The notes under the pieces were generated by a model. That model did not search any database and was not told the origin of the DNA. It was given only the letters and a program-made list of their open reading frames with translations. Made by a program: the position numbers and the translations under genes. This document shows, piece by piece, positions 9,363-18,237 of a DNA stretch of 22,347 bases. The stretch lies in NCBI GenBank assembly GCA_036399835.1, contig DASWMI010000133.1, forward strand, positions 1-22,347, given 5' to 3'. The stretch's first letter is position 1; each line of letters begins with the position of its first letter. The DNA is from DASYML01 sp036399835. Lineage in GTDB: Bacteria; Acidobacteriota; Blastocatellia; Pyrinomonadales; Pyrinomonadaceae.

Positions 9363-9722
9363 CAGGTCTTCCGTACAGTCAACATCAAGTTTATTGCTAG
9401 TTGCGGCGGATGCCAAATTGGGCTGGCGGTTCAAGGCCGCCAGCTTCTCTCAAGCCTTTGCATAAAGATGACGGGCTTGCTCGTGTTGGGAGCAGCTTTC
9501 CTGTCAGATTGAACTGGTCCAGCTTCACCCTGACCGGGCAGGTCAAGCATTGGCTTGCTTTCTGGCCGCCTGAGCAGCTTGAAAGGCTCGCAAAAGCGCT
9601 CGCTCGTCAAGCTTACAGGATGCGGCATGTTTATTGCTGAGCGAAGCCCTGAGCAAGCCTTTGCGCTGGCTCAAGATTTTCCGCCGCCGCCGTGAGAAAG
9701 TTTCCGAGGCGGGATAGGGTCT
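9363..9722. other. Intergenic region between divergent AlkZ-related and kinase genes
   Basis: 360 nt without a credible gene. It holds an 8-bp hairpin (GCTGGCGG 9422-9429 with 9437-9444, 7-nt loop) about 60 nt upstream of the AlkZ-related ATG, one copy of the CTGGWCCAG palindrome (9514-9522) and an 11-nt direct repeat CAAGCCTTTGC (9451-9461 and 9654-9664). Promoters for both genes should lie here, but no strong -35/-10 pair was seen. Confidence 0.5.
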
Positions 9723-11690
9723 ATGGGCCAAGACAGGTTTATCTCTCACTTTTTCTGGTCAATCATCTCGCTGGGCGCGGTCGTCTGCCTCTTCGTCGCA
9801 TACCATTTCTCGCCCGCCAATCTGGACCTACGCTTCATCGTCCTGAGCCTCGTCACGACCGCGCTCACCTCTCGCCTGATTATCAGAATTCCGCGCCTCA
9901 CGTCTCACATCTCTGTCTCCGACACGCTGATCTTTCTCACCATACTGCTTTATGGCGGCGAGGCGGCGGTCCTTCTGGCGGCCGCCGAAGCCGTCACCTC
10001 TTCTTTACTCTTTACGAAAGAGATACGAATCGTCCTCTTCAACACAGCGGTCGCCGTCATCTCCACTTTCCTCACGGCCTCGGCGCTGGAGTTCTGCTTT
10101 GGCAGCATCAACAGGCTCTCGGAGGGCCGCTTCTCCATACAGTTCATCACGGCGCTGGGCCTGATGGGGCTGGTCCAGTATGGCAGTAATTCTGGAATCA
10201 TCTCCGTGGCTACGGCCCTGCGCAGACGCCGGCCCATCTGGGAGATATGGAGACAGCATTACGTCTGGCCTTCAATGACCTTTCTCGCGGGCGCGTCTGC
10301 GGCAGGCATCACGGCCAAGCTGATCGTCCAGGTAGGCTTTGCCGCAGTCATCGTCATCTCTCCGATTATCGCCATCGTCTTTCTGACATATCGCACCTAT
10401 CTCAACAGCATAGAAGCTTCGGTCAAGCAGGCCGAACAGGCTCGCCAACACGTCGAAGAGCTGAGCCACTATATCGCTGAGCAGGAACGCATACGCGAAC
10501 AGTTCGGCCAGATCGAAAAGCTTTCGGCGCTTGGCGAGTTGTCTTCGGGCGTCGCGCACGACCTCAACAACACGCTCGCAGGGATACTCGCCCGCGCACA
10601 GCTTCTGCAACGCACCCAAGACCCTGAAAAGCTCAGGCGCGGGCTGGACATTATCATCAGGACGGCTGAAGACGGGGCGAAGACGGTCAAGCGTATACAG
10701 GACTTTGCGCGTCAGCGCCGCGATCAGGACTTCGCGCCTGTCTCTGTGGACCAGTTGCTGGCAGATGTCGCGGAGATGACGCGCCCGCGCTGGAAGGACC
10801 AGGCCGAAGCTGCGAACATTTATATTCAGCTTGAGATGCAGAATCAATCAAACGCCCTCGTCATGGGCGAGGATTGCGAGCTGCGCGATGTTTTAGTCAA
10901 CATGGTCTTTAATGCTGTGGATGCGATGCCCGCAGGGGGCACGCTCAGGCTGGCGGCGGAGGAAAGGGACGGCCATGTCGAGTTGACGGTCAGCGACACG
11001 GGCGCAGGGATGAGCCAGGAAGTACGCTCGCGCGTTTTCGATCCCTTCTTTACGACCAAGGGTAAAGCCGGGATGGGACTCGGACTCGCCGTCAGCTTCG
11101 GCATCATACGGCGGCACGAAGGGACTATCGAGATTGAATCCGAGGTCGGACGCGGCTCGACTTTCCGCATCAGGCTGCCGCTCGCGCGTTGCGTCCAGCA
11201 GCCAGCCTCTCAGACTTCACCGCTTGTCTCTCTGCCCCCTCTCAACACAGAGACTGGACCAGCCATCCGGCCATCTTCGCCTACGGAGCTTGCTCGCATA
11301 CTCATTGTTGACGACGAGGCTTACGTCTGCGAGATTCTGCGCGACATACTCCTCAGCGAAGGCTGCGAGGTGGCGACGGCCAACGGCGGACACGAAGGTC
11401 TGGCGACCTTTGAGGCCGGAGCCTTCGATGCTGTCTTTACGGATTTGGGGATGCCTGAGATGTGCGGGTGGGAACTGGCGCGTGCCATACGTGAGCGCGA
11501 CCAGGAGATTCCGATAGCCGTCATCACAGGTTGGGGCGAGGCAGTCGGGTCCGACAAACAGAGGGCCGCGCAGGTTGACTGGGTTGTCGCCAAGCCCTTC
11601 CACGCCGAACGGATTGCCATCTTGTCGCAGGAAATCCAGAGACGTAAGAGCCAAGCAAGCGATGCCGCGCGGATGACTCGTGCGGCCTGA
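9723..11690 (+). CDS. Hybrid sensor histidine kinase with C-terminal receiver
   Basis: 655 residues. The N-terminus (about 10-225) is a membrane sensor of roughly six or seven hydrophobic segments with no large periplasmic loop. A coiled linker (230-262) leads to the HisKA domain with phospho-acceptor H279 in SSGVAHDLNN. The ATPase domain has N-box N397 (NMVFNAVDAM), G1 DTGAGM (425-430), F-box DPFFTTKG (440-447) and G2 GMGLGL (450-455), and ends near 488. A Ser/Pro-rich linker precedes the receiver (about 524-640), which has acidic D530/D531, phospho-acceptor D574 (FTDLGMPEM), T602 and K624 (AKPF). All key residues are present, so it should autophosphorylate and pass phosphate to D574. The signal is unknown. 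It converges on a separate receiver protein 85 nt downstream, a plausible next partner. Confidence 0.95.
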   Translation: MGQDRFISHFFWSIISLGAVVCLFVAYHFSPANLDLRFIVLSLVTTALTSRLIIRIPRLTSHISVSDTLIFLTILLYGGEAAVLLAAAEAVTSSLLFTKEIRIVLFNTAVAVISTFLTASALEFCFGSINRLSEGRFSIQFITALGLMGLVQYGSNSGIISVATALRRRRPIWEIWRQHYVWPSMTFLAGASAAGITAKLIVQVGFAAVIVISPIIAIVFLTYRTYLNSIEASVKQAEQARQHVEELSHYIAEQERIREQFGQIEKLSALGELSSGVAHDLNNTLAGILARAQLLQRTQDPEKLRRGLDIIIRTAEDGAKTVKRIQDFARQRRDQDFAPVSVDQLLADVAEMTRPRWKDQAEAANIYIQLEMQNQSNALVMGEDCELRDVLVNMVFNAVDAMPAGGTLRLAAEERDGHVELTVSDTGAGMSQEVRSRVFDPFFTTKGKAGMGLGLAVSFGIIRRHEGTIEIESEVGRGSTFRIRLPLARCVQQPASQTSPLVSLPPLNTETGPAIRPSSPTELARILIVDDEAYVCEILRDILLSEGCEVATANGGHEGLATFEAGAFDAVFTDLGMPEMCGWELARAIRERDQEIPIAVITGWGEAVGSDKQRAAQVDWVVAKPFHAERIAILSQEIQRRKSQASDAARMTRAA

Positions 11691-11775
11691 GCAGCCATCA
11701 CATCCGCAGTCTTTTCTTAAACCTTCAAGACCGCTTCCCGACAGCCCGCCCGCGCATCCCGCGCTCACAAGCCTC

Positions 11776-12156
11776 TCATCTTACTTTTCTCAAACGCTGG
11801 CGTGATTGAATCGCCTGCCTGACGCTCTCCTCGACCGCTTCGATCCTGAAAGGCTTGAGCAGGTAGGCGAAGGCTCCCAGTTTTAAAAGCCCGCGCGCGT
11901 GCTCACGGTCGCTGATGCCGGAAATGATGATGACGGGTGTTTCGGGATAACGCTGCCGGACCAGGGCCAGCAATTCCAGCCCGCTCAGCCCGGGCATGGA
12001 GATGTCCGTCAGGATCACGTCATAGAACTCTTGCTCCAACATCGCGAGAGCCTTTTCCGTCGTCTCCGCCGTGTGGCAACGGTGCTCATCCGCAAAGAGT
12101 TCATAAAGGGAATCGCGGACAGCCGCGTCGTCGTCTACCAGAAGTAATGAGGCCAA
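11776..12156 (-). CDS. Single-domain response regulator (CheY/Spo0F-like)
   Basis: 126 residues forming one receiver domain with no output domain. The acidic cluster D8-D9-D10, phospho-acceptor D51 (ILTDISMPGLSG), switch S79 (IIISG) and K101 (LLKPF) are all present. The likely start is TTG (12156) with GGAGG 9 nt upstream; no ATG fits. It is downstream of the GAF-SpoIIE phosphatase on the same strand and convergent with the hybrid kinase. Lone receivers usually act as phosphorelay shuttles or bind a target when phosphorylated, so a link between kinase and phosphatase is plausible but inferred only from position. Confidence 0.9.
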   Translation of the reverse strand: MASLLLVDDDAAVRDSLYELFADEHRCHTAETTEKALAMLEQEFYDVILTDISMPGLSGLELLALVRQRYPETPVIIISGISDREHARGLLKLGAFAYLLKPFRIEAVEESVRQAIQSRQRLRKVR

Positions 12157-12294
12157 TGCAGAGTTCCTCCCACTTTAAGCTTTGGACTTTCAGACCAACT
12201 GCTCTCTAAACGCGTATCGTCCGAACCGGGCTTTCAGTGGGAGCTGATTCCGAGATGATGTTCTTTCCTGTGAGATTCAATAAAGAGCACAGCG

Positions 12295-12326
12295 ATAATA
12301 ACACATCCGGCGCGCGACTGGTCCAG
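12295..12326 (-). promoter_or_regulatory. Possible promoter of the response regulator
   Basis: On the minus strand TATTAT (12300-12295) is a one-mismatch -10 box. The upstream CTGGACCAG (12326-12318) contains TGGACC, a weak -35 at a long 19-nt spacing. The site lies about 140 nt before the TTG start. Confidence 0.25.
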
Positions 12327-12382
12327 AAACAGCATCTCGCTTAGTTGGATAAAAGGAATTTGAGAGGCTCGGGAATAGACCT

Positions 12383-13669
12383 TTAATCGAGGCCGACGAC
12401 GAGGTAAGTGGTATCGTCTTTAGCAGGCGCGCCGATACGAAAGCGGTCCAGGTCCGCGAAAAAGGCTGGACCAATCCGGCTCACTTCAAGCTCTTTGATT
12501 TGAGAGAGACACCGCACGGCTCTTTCCATCTCGTAAGTTTCCCCCGCGGTATTCTCGGCGTCCGTCACGCCGTCGCTGAACATAGCGAGGCGTCCACCGG
12601 CGGCAAAGACCGTCTCGCTCGCCTCGTAAGGGCTGCCCGGGAGCAGCCCTATGGGCATCCCGCTGGCAGGAAATTTTCCGGGCTCGCGCCCGCGCGTGTG
12701 CATCCAGACGGGAGGCAGATGCCCCGCGTTGAAATATCGCAGGCGCTCGCGCACGGCATCCAGTATGCCCAGGAAGAGTGTCGCGTAAGTGCCGAGCGGG
12801 GCGACCGCGTTGACACGCATATTCAATTCGGAGGCGAGGCGCGAAAGGTCCTGCTCTGTGCGGACCAGTGCGCGCAGCTCCGTCTGAAGCGTCGTCATCA
12901 GGAGCGCGGCCCCTATCCCCTTGCCGCTCACGTCCGCCACCCAGAAGGCGCATTCACCCGAAGGCAGCATCATCACATCGTAAGCATCCCCGCCCACGTC
13001 GTAGCAAGCCTGGCTCATCCCCCATGCGGAAAATGGCGCGGGCAATCCGATCTCGCCCGGATGCGGCAAGAGGCGCTGTTGAATCTTGCGCGCCAGCTCA
13101 AGCTCAGTCGTCAGAAGCTGCGAGCGCAGGGCTTCCTGGGCCAGTTGCTCACGCTCGACGGCGACGGCTGCGAGCGCGGCAAAAGATTCAAGATAAGCCT
13201 GGTCAGCCTGCGAGAATGCGCCGCTCTTTGAATTGATGGCCTGGAGCGAACCAATCACAGTGCCTTCAGGCTTGCGCAGTGGAACACAGACCATAGTCTG
13301 CGTCACATAGCCCGTGCGCAAATCCGTTGAAGGGTCAAAGTTAGGATGCGACTGTACGTCGTTGATGAGCAGGCTCTCGCCCGTCTCGACGACGTGGCCC
13401 GCGATGCCCATCCCCTTCTCAAGGATAATGTCCACCTTCAAATCGCCTGTCATCTTGCGCGCGTGAATCTGTTGCGTGCGGCGGTCCTGTAGAAAGCTGG
13501 TCGCGCGGTCGCAGTTGAGCTGTGCGGGTATCAGTTCGAGGATGGTGTGGAGGATGTCGTCGAGACCGGAAGCGCGGTTGAGAGATTCGCTTGCGACGAC
13601 GAGCGCTTCCAGGCGTTGCAGCCGCACTTCATCCGGCAGGTTGCGCAACGCTGTAGTTGCACTGGTCAA
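12383..13669 (-). CDS. GAF domain SpoIIE-type (PP2C) serine phosphatase
   Basis: 428 residues. A GAF sensor (about 18-175; KMTGDLKVDIILEKGMGIAG, CVPLRKPEGTVIGSLQAIN) is joined by a helical linker (172-200, ELARKIQQRLLP) to a SpoIIE/RsbU phosphatase domain. Metal-binding acids are seen in VGGDAYD (D228), VADVSGKG (D246), FSDGVTD (D366) and KDDTT (D418/D419). The family dephosphorylates anti-sigma-factor antagonists and so controls partner-switching. No STAS or anti-sigma kinase gene is in the window, so its target must lie elsewhere. The start is taken as TTG (13669), 10 nt after AAGGAG; an in-frame TAA just upstream rules out a longer form. It is followed by the response regulator after 226 nt. 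Confidence 0.93.
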   Translation of the reverse strand: MTSATTALRNLPDEVRLQRLEALVVASESLNRASGLDDILHTILELIPAQLNCDRATSFLQDRRTQQIHARKMTGDLKVDIILEKGMGIAGHVVETGESLLINDVQSHPNFDPSTDLRTGYVTQTMVCVPLRKPEGTVIGSLQAINSKSGAFSQADQAYLESFAALAAVAVEREQLAQEALRSQLLTTELELARKIQQRLLPHPGEIGLPAPFSAWGMSQACYDVGGDAYDVMMLPSGECAFWVADVSGKGIGAALLMTTLQTELRALVRTEQDLSRLASELNMRVNAVAPLGTYATLFLGILDAVRERLRYFNAGHLPPVWMHTRGREPGKFPASGMPIGLLPGSPYEASETVFAAGGRLAMFSDGVTDAENTAGETYEMERAVRCLSQIKELEVSRIGPAFFADLDRFRIGAPAKDDTTYLVVGLD

Positions 13670-13810
13670 GGCTTAACATCTCCTTCAAGGCTCTCTTCAG
13701 GGGTTCTCTTCAGTGCTGCATCCTAACACTTCCGAATCGGGTTGAGAAAGCTTTTTAACGGTCACGAATAATCCCTGGAAAGAGACTGCCAGGGGATGCT
13801 CGCGGGCCAA

Positions 13811-13866
13811 AAAAAGCGGAAAAGGAACGGCGCGAAGCTTTCATCCTTCGCGCCTCCCTTTTCCGC
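13811..13866 (-). terminator. Strong intrinsic terminator of the glycine-zipper gene
   Basis: Two stacked perfect stems: 13816-13825 with 13857-13866 (10 bp) and GGCGCGAAG 13829-13837 with 13846-13854 (9 bp), separated by a small internal loop. In the minus-strand direction they are followed by GCTTTTTTTGG. It begins 32 nt after the gene's stop. Confidence 0.9.
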
Positions 13867-13897
13867 CTTCTCAGCAGAGAGTTGAACTTACCTGGAG

Positions 13898-15469
13898 TTA
13901 TCTGGGCGCGCTGGCGCGCACAGTGACTTCAGAGCCGCTCATCAATTCCAACTCGTCGCGGCCCTGGACGTAGACAGAGCCTGCGCCCGTGCCCGCGCCG
14001 ACGATGGCCCCTATGGCTGCGCCCTTACCGCCGCCCGCGATAGCCCCTATGATCGCGCCGACAGCCGTCCCGATGGCGGCACGCTGCGCGGTCGTATTGC
14101 CACGACTATCGTTATCCTGCACGCTGCCTTCCGTATCAACACGCACGCTTTCGCCATTGGCGCTGCGCACGCTCTGCAAGAGTCCGGCGAAGCTGTAAGA
14201 CCTGCCGTCGCGTGTCCGTATGGTGTCGAAGTTAAGCGTCATCTCGGAGCGACCGGTGATGCGCCCGCTGCGACTGAGGCCCGTGACGTGTCCCTCAATT
14301 ATCGCGCCCTGATACTGGTAAGGCTCGCGCACGGTCATCGTAAAGCGGTCGCCGTCGCGTGTCCGCGAGGTCGAGAGGCTCTCGTTGAGCGTCGCGATGA
14401 GCGTCGTCCCATCGGGCACGATAAAGCTGCCGCTGTTCGTCGTCGTGTTCGTCCCGGAAGGATACGGGTAGCTCTGCGTCCCGTTGTAAATATCGAACTG
14501 GGCCAGCTCAGAGGTCTTATTGTAGATGCTCTGAACGACGACGGGCTGCGAGAGCCGCTCGGTGTAGATGCGCCGTGTGACGCTCAGACGCTGGCCGCCG
14601 TCAATGGGATTAAAGGTCACGTTATATTCGCTAAACCTGTCGCCTGTTGAAGAGACTATCAACTGGTCGCCGTTGAGCGTGGCACGCGCGCTGGTGGTGC
14701 GTCCATTAACGGTCCGCTCCGTGTCGGCGCGACCGTCAGCCTCGAAGGTAATCTGCGGCGCGCGTGACGAAGCGATGGTCACGGTGCGACCGCGACGCTC
14801 GATAGCCAGCCGGTCCGGCGATTCAAGACGCGCCGTCAGTTGGTCCAGCACACGCTGGCGGTCTCCATAAGAGATAGTGCGCGTGGCCCTCTCTGCGGCT
14901 GCGCGCGGGTCGTCGCTGCGCGTCACATCCAACTGGTAAGTGCCCGTCAGTAGATTCGCTGTGCGGCCCATGCCGCCGCCCCTTCCATAGCCTCCACCAC
15001 CGCGCGGGTAATTCGAGGCTTGTGTGTTCGGATTCCAGATGACTCCGTAAGCCCTCGCCAGTGCGCTGAGGTCTATTCTGAGATTGGCCCAATCACGCTC
15101 GACGTTCGCAGCGAGCCGACGGCGGAGCACAAAATTATTGATTCGCGTTGCCTGGTCCAGCACTAACTGAACGTCTGAAGCAGTGGATTGACGGCTGTCG
15201 AAACGCATGCGCAGGCTGCGTAAAGCATTATCGAAATCCGAGACAAACGAATTAATGTTGTCTTCGGCCCTGGTCCCATCCATCCGGCTCTGGTCCAGAG
15301 CCGCGTTGAGACTATTGCGAAACAGGTTTTCGCGGCTCTCTATCCTGACTAAGAGCTGCCGGACCTGTCTTTCCTGTGCACGTGTAAAGCGGATCGTCTG
15401 CGCGCTCACACCAAGGCTCGTCATCGCAATGACGAGCGCAATCGAAATCATCTTACTTATTCTTCTCAT
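13898..15469 (-). CDS. Secreted glycine-zipper protein of unknown function
   Basis: 523 residues from the ATG at 15469; a TTG six codons earlier overlaps the GGAGGG ribosome site and is rejected. A signal peptide (MISIALVIAMTSLGVSA) precedes a helical Arg-rich region (about 25-145). A Gly/Arg spacer (YPRGGGGYGRGGG) follows, then a long beta-rich middle section (TYQLDVTRSDDPRAAAERATR; SFIVPDGTTLIATLNESLST). Near the C-terminus is a glycine zipper, AIGTAVGAIIGAIAGGGKGA followed by AIGAIVGAGTGAG, able to insert in membranes or oligomerise. Proteins of this build occur in Acidobacteriota as hypothetical envelope proteins. The SFIVPDGTTLIATLNESLST part resembles pilus-assembly TrbI/VirB10-like C-terminal folds only loosely. 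It has its own strong terminator and is divergent from the OsmC gene. Confidence 0.75.
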   Translation of the reverse strand: MRRISKMISIALVIAMTSLGVSAQTIRFTRAQERQVRQLLVRIESRENLFRNSLNAALDQSRMDGTRAEDNINSFVSDFDNALRSLRMRFDSRQSTASDVQLVLDQATRINNFVLRRRLAANVERDWANLRIDLSALARAYGVIWNPNTQASNYPRGGGGYGRGGGMGRTANLLTGTYQLDVTRSDDPRAAAERATRTISYGDRQRVLDQLTARLESPDRLAIERRGRTVTIASSRAPQITFEADGRADTERTVNGRTTSARATLNGDQLIVSSTGDRFSEYNVTFNPIDGGQRLSVTRRIYTERLSQPVVVQSIYNKTSELAQFDIYNGTQSYPYPSGTNTTTNSGSFIVPDGTTLIATLNESLSTSRTRDGDRFTMTVREPYQYQGAIIEGHVTGLSRSGRITGRSEMTLNFDTIRTRDGRSYSFAGLLQSVRSANGESVRVDTEGSVQDNDSRGNTTAQRAAIGTAVGAIIGAIAGGGKGAAIGAIVGAGTGAGSVYVQGRDELELMSGSEVTVRASAPR

Positions 15470-16057
15470 CTTTTTCTTTCCCTCCAAATTTCAAGCCACA
15501 TTGCTCAGTTTCATTCAAGCATTGCATGTTCGTGCAGCCAAAACCTTTTGCACGCGGCTGCTGTAACGTACAGGGGAATGAAATTTTCAGGGAGAGTTTG
15601 ACAAGGGAGAGGCGGGCTTTTGTGCCCCTTGAAGGTCGTCGGGACTTGGCCTGGCATGAACCGCAAACAGCAGCTAAATCGCTCTCTCTAAAGGGAGACT
15701 TCGCTTACTTCCTGTCAGCCACCGGCGGCCTTTGCCGATTACTGTGATTCGCGCGGCCTAGATGGGGTTGCCGCACCTCAAGCCCGGAGTCGAACTTGAC
15801 ACACTAAAGACAAATCCAGCCGCGTTTCCCTGCTGACTATTTTCCCTATATGAAAATTCTATCTCAAAACCTTGAATCGAATATGCACTAACCATGATTC
15901 AAAACTATTTTTAAATAGCGATATTTTCATTGCGAAATTTATACTTCTTGAAGACAGAGCCTGAAGAGCACGAGAGCGGCCCGTGCCCGGTCTGGAGACT
16001 CACAGAGGCTTCCTCGCTGTGTTATGCTCTTATCCTTCAACGGAGGATTCAAACCAG
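15470..16057. other. Long intergenic region upstream of osmC-like gene
   Basis: 588 nt between divergent genes with no credible coding region. From about 15838 to 15955 it is strikingly AT-rich. It contains the inverted repeat TTGAATC (15872-15878) / GATTCAA (15896-15902), a second one CTATTT/AAATAG (15905-15910/15913-15918) and a good -10-like TATACT (15940-15945) without a clear -35. An isolated TTGACA occurs at 15796-15801. It probably holds both promoters and an operator. Confidence 0.5.
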
Positions 16058-16492
16058 ATGAATCATGATAGCCCCAAAGCCGTCGTACATTATGCAGGGC
16101 GAGACCTCTTCGTAGGCATCTCTCCGAGCGGCCACGCGCAGGTGCTCGATACGGACCACGAAAGGTCCAGCGCGGCGACGCCCGTAGAGTTGCTTCTGAT
16201 CGCGCTCGGAAGCTGTACGGCTGTCGATGTCATCTCGATTATGCAGAAGAAGCGCGAGCGGGTGACGGCCTATCGCGTAGAGGTCAGCGGCGAGCGCAGA
16301 GACGAGCACCCGCGCAAATTCACGCGTATGGAAGTCCGCCATATCGTGCGCGGCCATCACATCTCGGAAAAAGCACTGGCCCAGGCCATAGAGCTGTCGG
16401 AGAACAAATATTGCAGCGTCGCCGCCACGCTCAGCCCCTGCGTAGAGATCAGCACCAGCTACGAGATTATCGAAGAAGCCGAAGATAAATGA
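16058..16492 (+). CDS. OsmC family protein (thiol peroxidase-like)
   Basis: 144 residues from the ATG at 16058, with GGAGG 11 nt upstream; an earlier in-frame ATG at 15983 has none. The OsmC/Ohr-type signature is seen: TPVELLLIALGSCTAVDVIS with the first Cys, and later a second Cys in ENKYCSVAATLSP, matching the paired redox cysteines. SGERRDEHPRKFTRMEVRHIV forms the central strands. OsmC/Ohr proteins are cytoplasmic dimers that reduce organic hydroperoxides. This one resembles the YhfA/OsmC general branch more than Ohr, and activity is not proven. The AT-rich inverted repeats upstream are candidate regulatory sites. Confidence 0.88.
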   Translation: MNHDSPKAVVHYAGRDLFVGISPSGHAQVLDTDHERSSAATPVELLLIALGSCTAVDVISIMQKKRERVTAYRVEVSGERRDEHPRKFTRMEVRHIVRGHHISEKALAQAIELSENKYCSVAATLSPCVEISTSYEIIEEAEDK

Positions 16493-16682
16493 TGAACGAC
16501 AAACCAAAGTGGTTCTCGATGTTTCGAGTTCATCGTTTTAAGCTGTAGCTTTTATCGTTGAGACTACTTCTTCGTCTCTTGAATCGCCCTGCAAGACAAC
16601 GGCTGTTGATGGCGGCGCGTCTGAAGGTTGACGCGGGCGAGCGTCTTTGTTATCGAAGTTTAATCATCCGGGCAAGCATTCT

Positions 16683-18170
16683 ATGAGCCAGTCATTAGTT
16701 CTCTTCTTAACGCTTTTCCTCCTCTCGGGTTCGGGCGCTGCTGCGGACGCAGACTCCATCGCAGCGTTCAGCCTGGACCAGTCTTTGACGAACCCCGTGC
16801 AGCCTGCTCTTCAGGCGCGCAGCGATAACTCTCTGGAATCTGTGCGCAGAGCGGACCGGGCGGGTCGCGGCATTGACGGAAAGCTGGTCCAGTTGCCTGC
16901 TCTGGAGCACGCACGTCGCGCCAATATCTACCTCGCCAACCGCGCTTTTGAAGAGGCCCGCGCACACTGGCAGGCTCTCATCGAGCGTTATCCGAATGAG
17001 ACGAATGTTCCGGCGGCCCTCTTCGGCATCGGTCGCTCCTTTTTCCTGCCGCATTTTTACGCCGAGTCGCTTCCTTATTTCGAGCGTGTGGCGCGTGAGT
17101 ATCCGCAGACCAAAGACGGGCGCGAGGGATTGAACTCGTCCGCCGCAGCGCTGCTCAGACTTGGCCGCGCTCGTGAAGCGGCTGCCCGCTACCGTGAATA
17201 TACGGAGCGTTACCCGCAGGGCGAGCGCATCGAGAGCGCCTATCTGAACGTTATTGACAGCCTGCGCGAAGCAGGGCAGCCGCAGGAGGCGCTCGTCTGG
17301 ATTGCGCGGACGAGAGAGAGATTCGCGGGGACTGCGACCGACAAGAACGCGCTCTTTGCGAGGCTGCGACTTTTTGTGGCCGAAGGCGACTGGACGCGCG
17401 CGGTGCAAACGGCTGACGAGCTGCGCAACGTGTCGCTGGTCCAGAAGGAGGTGCTCACGAGCTTTGCGGAAGTCTCTTATCTGAAAGCCTATGGCCTTGA
17501 GCGCGCAGGGCGCACGGAAGAAGCCATCAATAGCTATCTGATGATTCCAGACACGGCGGACTCTTATTACGGCTCGCTGGCGACGCAGCGTTTGCAGTCG
17601 CTCGCTGATGCTGCCAGGCGTCCTCAAGTGCTGGCGCGCACGAGCCGCGCTCAGACGGAGATAGCCGCAGCCGCCATCAATTATCCCGCGCCGTTTCGAG
17701 AAGTCGTGCTGCGCTCTGCGCTGGCGCGCAGGGTTGACCCGCGTTTGGTGCTGGCAATCATGCGGCAGGAAAGCCAGTTTAAGCCGCGCGCCAAATCACC
17801 TGCGGCGGCTCGCGGGCTGCTGCAATTAACGATTGACACGGCCTCGAAATACGCCTCGCGCTCAGGCTATGTCAACTTGCAGGAAGACGACCTCTACCGC
17901 CCCGAAGTATCCGCGACGGTCGGCGCTGCGTATCTGGCGGAGTTGTCTGGCCTCTTTCCGAATCTGCCCGAAGCCGTCATCGCTTCCTACAACGGCGGCG
18001 AAGACAACGTCGCGCGTTGGGTCAAGCGCGCACGGCAGACAGACCCCGGCGTCTTTACCTCCGAGATCGGTTTCTCCGAAACCAAAACTTACGTCTTTAA
18101 AGTCATGGCGAACTATCGCGCCTACCGCCAGCTTTATACTCAAGACCTGGTGAGAAAGAACGGAGTCTGA
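16683..18170 (+). CDS. Soluble lytic murein transglycosylase (SLT domain)
   Basis: 495 residues from the ATG at 16683; an in-frame TTG at 16647 would place 12 charged residues before the signal peptide. The signal peptide is MSQSLVLFLTLFLLSGSGAA. Residues about 70-310 are helical TPR-like repeats (RANIYLANRAFEEARAHWQA; EEAINSYLMI), as in the superhelical part of Slt70. The C-terminal SLT domain (about 335-480) has PRLVLAIMRQESQF with catalytic E363, AARGLLQLT and IASYNGGEDNVARW. It cleaves peptidoglycan glycan strands to give 1,6-anhydro products in the periplasm. It reads into a shared hairpin terminator against the gene at 18238, and carries three copies of CTGGWCCAG. Confidence 0.92.
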   Translation: MSQSLVLFLTLFLLSGSGAAADADSIAAFSLDQSLTNPVQPALQARSDNSLESVRRADRAGRGIDGKLVQLPALEHARRANIYLANRAFEEARAHWQALIERYPNETNVPAALFGIGRSFFLPHFYAESLPYFERVAREYPQTKDGREGLNSSAAALLRLGRAREAAARYREYTERYPQGERIESAYLNVIDSLREAGQPQEALVWIARTRERFAGTATDKNALFARLRLFVAEGDWTRAVQTADELRNVSLVQKEVLTSFAEVSYLKAYGLERAGRTEEAINSYLMIPDTADSYYGSLATQRLQSLADAARRPQVLARTSRAQTEIAAAAINYPAPFREVVLRSALARRVDPRLVLAIMRQESQFKPRAKSPAAARGLLQLTIDTASKYASRSGYVNLQEDDLYRPEVSATVGAAYLAELSGLFPNLPEAVIASYNGGEDNVARWVKRARQTDPGVFTSEIGFSETKTYVFKVMANYRAYRQLYTQDLVRKNGV

Positions 18171-18234
18171 GAGTCTCGGAGTCAAAGGCCAAAAGCTTTT
18201 TTCTTTTGACTCCGGACTCTCGGACTCTCAGACT
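18164..18234. terminator. Bidirectional hairpin between convergent genes, GACTC-rich
   Basis: AGTCTGAGAGTC (18164-18175) pairs with 18223-18234 and GGAGTCAAA (18178-18186) pairs with 18205-18213. The right arm has nine unpaired bases, made by an extra octamer copy (GGACTCTC twice, 18214-18229). The left arm includes the transglycosylase stop codon. T runs in the loop and at 18235-18238 support use from either side. Confidence 0.7.
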
Positions 18235-18237
18235 TTT

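Noticed and set aside
9431..9749. Short minus-strand open frames in the 9363-9722 gap
   Set aside because: They have no ribosome site, no domain and biased composition; no sign of a real gene.
12500..13231. 243-residue open frame opposite the SpoIIE phosphatase
   Set aside because: It is antisense to a gene with all catalytic residues intact and shows no domain.
15796..15801. TTGACA as a -35 box
   Set aside because: No acceptable -10 box lies 15-19 nt downstream.
16707..17627. 306-residue open frame opposite the transglycosylase
   Set aside because: It is antisense to TPR/SLT coding sequence; its Arg/Leu-rich content is typical of shadow frames.
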